7,606 bases of DNA from Planctomycetota bacterium. GTDB lineage: Bacteria; Planctomycetota; Phycisphaerae; Sedimentisphaerales; SM23-30. Shown in pieces: positions 5,952-7,606 of the stretch. The notes below the pieces were generated by a model. The model made no database searches. It was not told the origin of the DNA and saw only the letters and a list, made by a program, of their open reading frames with translations. How positions within the stretch are numbered: position 1 is the stretch's first letter; each line of letters starts with the position of its first letter. The position numbers were made by a program, and so were the translations under genes. Where the stretch lies: the NCBI GenBank assembly GCA_022705365.1, contig JAKJEP010000147.1, forward strand, positions 329 through 7,934, given 5' to 3'.

Positions 5952-6761
5952 TCACTTTAAACTGATTGGCTGGTCTTCCTTGAGTGCCTTGTCTTTTTGA
6001 ACAGCAAAAACCTCTTCTCGGCACTGTTTACATAGCTTTGTCGGCGGCCCAAGATGCAGAATGGCACTGAAAGCAGAGTGACAATCTATCCTGGGATACA
6101 AAATACAGTCCGGATTGGAACAATGTCCCTCGTTCCCATTTATTTGATGTTCTTTCCGGGCAGGAACTTGTAAGGCATGACACAACTCATGCAGGATAAC
6201 GAGTGTGGTTAATTTTTCCGATGTAACGAAAGGTATGGAGGAGGCATGTTTATTACAGGTTTTCGCATTAATGGCAATATAGTGTCTGATCCGTTCCGGC
6301 TTGTCAAGGAGGGCCTCGAATCCATAAAATCCTTTGCTCGAAAAGAAGTCCATGTCCGGACAGATCACTATGGTAATCCGGGTGGGACCATACGTTTTTA
6401 TCGAATAAATCATTTGTTCAAGCTGCTGCCTGGATATGGCGTTATTATCCCCGAGATCAAGATGGAGATGATTGCAATCGAGAATTTTTATTTCACCGGT
6501 CACGTAAGGCCTGTAATAATTCACCGCGTTTTCTATGACGGATTCTGAACGCAAGGCATCATTAATGGAGATTACCTCAATCGTCAACACCTCGGCATTG
6601 ATTATCGGTTCATAAGGCGGCTGGTCGAATTTGATTTGAGGCGGGATAGGGGAAGTGCATCCTGCTGCGAATAAACAAATAACGAGGATAAGCAATGAAA
6701 CGGTTTTTCGTTCGTTACGTTTTAAATTCTTGCTATCCTCAATTAATAAGACGGTTTTCAT
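5952..6761 (-). CDS. Putative lipoprotein with archaemetzincin-like zinc-protease motif; receiver-like N-terminus
   Basis: 269 residues. A hydrophobic stretch (VSLLILVICLFAAGC, ending at C35) looks like a lipoprotein signal with a relaxed lipobox (Ala at -3), implying an exported, lipid-anchored protein. The C-terminal half has a zinc-metalloprotease motif HELCH (191-195), then GHCSNPDC (212-219) and CKQC (244-247). This resembles the archaemetzincin pattern HExxHxxGxxHC...C...CxxC, but with an insertion of about 12 residues between HExxH and the third His, and Leu221 where archaemetzincins have Met. Proteolysis is therefore plausible but unproven. Oddly, the first ~18 residues (MKTVLLIEDSKNLKRNER) match the start of CheY-type receivers, not a signal peptide. 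The ATG overlaps the upstream stop codon (ATGA). The gene is visibly AT-richer than both neighbours. True initiation might be internal, for example at the TTG for L23, but no ribosome site is evident there. Confidence 0.75.
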   Translation of the reverse strand: MKTVLLIEDSKNLKRNERKTVSLLILVICLFAAGCTSPIPPQIKFDQPPYEPIINAEVLTIEVISINDALRSESVIENAVNYYRPYVTGEIKILDCNHLHLDLGDNNAISRQQLEQMIYSIKTYGPTRITIVICPDMDFFSSKGFYGFEALLDKPERIRHYIAINAKTCNKHASSIPFVTSEKLTTLVILHELCHALQVPARKEHQINGNEGHCSNPDCILYPRIDCHSAFSAILHLGPPTKLCKQCREEVFAVQKDKALKEDQPISLK

Positions 6762-7237
6762 TTTATATCCACCAATGACTTTTCAAAATCTTTGACCATG
6801 AAATGCTTGCTCCGGCCTTTGGGGATGATGGTGTGGCCCTCCGCTTCGAGGCGGGTTTTGAGGTTTTGCAGGCCGCCGGGGTATTTTTCGTTCAGGAGGC
6901 CGCCGGTTTTCAGGGTCCGCCAGTAGGGGGTGATATTCTTTTTCCCTTCCTGTTCCGCTTCGTCGGCAGCGTGGGCGGCGATCCAGGAAAAGATGCCGGT
7001 GGTAATCGGGCAGCCGATGGTGGCGTGGTGTTTCTTGGCTAATATTTGTCGAATCTCGTTGATGGTAATCAGTTTGCCTTTGGGGACTTTCCGCATAATC
7101 GCATCCACCTCCAGCGGGGCTGGGATCACAAAGGTACCGCTGCCCCAGCGCTTGCTCTTTTTCTCGTCGATTGTTTCCACCCGCGGCAGATCCTTACTAC
7201 CGGTCAGTTTTTCCTGCCATGTGGTTTTCTTTTTCAT
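6758..7237 (-). CDS. MGMT/Atl-like DNA-binding-domain protein lacking the alkyl-acceptor Cys
   Basis: 159-residue relative of the DNA-binding domain of O6-alkylguanine-DNA alkyltransferases. The winged-helix part runs from about residue 42: VPKGKLITINEIRQILAKK, then TIGCPITTGIFSWIAAHAA. Where MGMT has the reactive PCHR, this protein has TPYWR (103-107), so the acceptor Cys is replaced by Tyr. C76 sits in the preceding helix, not in the active site. In the Atl (alkyltransferase-like) family, Cys replacement gives proteins that bind and flag alkylated bases for excision repair without transferring the alkyl group. A similar role is inferred here. AAAGGATG (7245-7252 on the minus strand) upstream supports the ATG. 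The N-terminal 40 residues are charged and unassigned. The gene overlaps the lipoprotein start by 4 nt, so the two are probably translationally coupled. Confidence 0.8.
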   Translation of the reverse strand: MKKKTTWQEKLTGSKDLPRVETIDEKKSKRWGSGTFVIPAPLEVDAIMRKVPKGKLITINEIRQILAKKHHATIGCPITTGIFSWIAAHAADEAEQEGKKNITPYWRTLKTGGLLNEKYPGGLQNLKTRLEAEGHTIIPKGRSKHFMVKDFEKSLVDIK

Positions 7238-7260
7238 GATGGATCATCCTTTTCTTAATG

Positions 7261-7291
7261 CTATCCAAGCCCCGCACGTTAGTAAGGGGGT
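7261..7291 (-). repeat. 31-bp dispersed element, copy B
   Basis: Inverted relative to 2548-2578 (29/31 identical) and to 7379-7409 (26/31 identical). With the latter it forms a large inverted repeat around an 87-bp AT-rich spacer. It lies 23 bp upstream of the Atl-like start codon, so it falls in that gene's leader or promoter region. The rest of the gap to the kinase (7292-7448) shows no gene. Confidence 0.8.
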
Positions 7292-7378
7292 TCTTTCTTT
7301 CCTTATCATCAGGACATAAATACATCTGTCTTGGTTTATCGTCCATTTTTCTTTCTGTTGTTGCATTATTTTTATTCG

Positions 7379-7409
7379 ACCCCCTCCCTCACGGTCGGGG
7401 CTTGGATAG
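7379..7409 (+). repeat. 31-bp dispersed element, copy C
   Basis: CCCCCTCCCTCACGGTCGGGG core followed by CTTGGATAG. Flanking CGACC (7377-7381) and internal GGTCG (7393-7397) can form a 5-bp stem. It lies 40-70 bp past the kinase stop codon and could weakly act as a 3' hairpin for that message. No T-tract follows the stem directly in that direction. Confidence 0.75.
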
Positions 7410-7427
7410 GAGGTCGGGGCTTGGATA
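7393..7427 (+). repeat. 16-bp tandem duplication of the tail of copy C
   Basis: GGTCGGGGCTTGGATA occurs at 7393-7408 and again at 7412-7427, a 19-bp period. The right end of the 31-bp element has been duplicated in place, consistent with slippage or partial re-insertion. Confidence 0.85.
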
Positions 7428-7448
7428 TTATTATTGATCGCATTTTTG

Positions 7449-7606
7449 TTATATTGGCAACGTCACGGTGACGGTACTGCCCTGGCCGGGCTTGCTCTCG
7501 ACGTCAATCCGGCCGTGGTGGGCATCGACGATGTATTTGACGATGCTCAGGCCCAGGCCCGCACCTTCCGCCCGGCGGGTCAGGCTGCTGTCGGCCTGGT
7601 AGAACC
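7449..7606 (-). CDS. Sensor histidine kinase, C-terminal end only (runs off the window)
   Basis: The last 51 codons of a gene that enters from the right edge. The translation opens FYQADSSLTRRAEGAGLGLSI and ends VTVTLPI before TAA at 7449-7451. It holds the end of the HATPase_c domain: the 'F-box'-like FYQAD, the G2 nucleotide-binding box GAGLGLSIVKYIV, the HHGRIDVES strand region and the GQGSTVTVTLP closing strand. This is the standard C-terminus of a membrane-bound or soluble two-component kinase. The His-phosphotransfer and sensor domains are outside the window, so the signal is unknown. It is on the same strand as, and upstream of, the OmpR-type regulator at 5252-5938, its likely partner. 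Confidence 0.9.
   Translation of the reverse strand, partial: FYQADSSLTRRAEGAGLGLSIVKYIVDAHHGRIDVESKPGQGSTVTVTLPI

Noticed and set aside
6246..6548. 100-codon plus-strand frame opposite the lipoprotein.
   Set aside because: Antisense shadow; the opposite strand carries the HELCH/CxxC motif protein with a signal sequence.
7197..7346. 49-codon minus-strand frame starting upstream of the Atl-like gene.
   Set aside because: It translates straight through the 31-bp repeat and runs out of frame into the Atl-like gene; probably fortuitous.

Overview
The window is bacterial chromosomal DNA, most likely from a planctomycete-type lineage (Phycisphaerae-like) or another phylum carrying the same class of EF-G. 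The main evidence is the 698-residue elongation factor G, which resembles the mitochondrial EFG1 / 'spd' EFG1 type more than E. coli FusA. The intergenic DNA is also full of dispersed palindromic repeats. The phylum call is an inference; no rRNA or tRNA gene is present to settle it.

Layout. (1) Positions 1-2197, plus strand: four small AT-rich genes in a loose array. They are an unrecognised tryptophan-rich 278-aa protein, a 98-aa protein, a 76-aa protein resembling the Imm32 family of toxin-immunity proteins, and a four-helix membrane protein. Their size, variety and spacing look like an immunity or accessory array downstream of a polymorphic toxin, but no toxin is in view. (2) Positions 2198-2852: a gene-free, repeat-rich stretch with two GGATTCC hairpins, about two and a half copies of a unit of roughly 216 bp, and one copy of a 31-bp element that recurs near position 7300. 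(3) Positions 2853-7606, all minus strand. Read in the direction of transcription the order is: 3' end of a sensor histidine kinase, a repeat-bearing gap, an Atl/MGMT-like DNA-binding protein, a lipoprotein with an archaemetzincin-like zinc-protease motif, an OmpR/PhoB-type response regulator, a 302-bp leader region, and EF-G.

How the parts may fit together. The kinase end and the response regulator look like the halves of one two-component system, separated by about 1.5 kb holding the Atl-like gene and the metalloprotease-like lipoprotein. The lipoprotein is visibly more AT-rich than its neighbours. It starts inside the Atl-like stop codon (ATGA overlap), and its first ~18 residues look like the start of a CheY-type receiver rather than a signal peptide. 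I infer a recombination scar. EF-G appears to have its own promoter and a leader of about 195 nt with two hairpins.

Nothing here is clearly a complete new system. The best leads are the receiver-remnant/metalloprotease lipoprotein inside the split two-component locus, the possible structured leader of EF-G, and the small immunity-like array at the left end.
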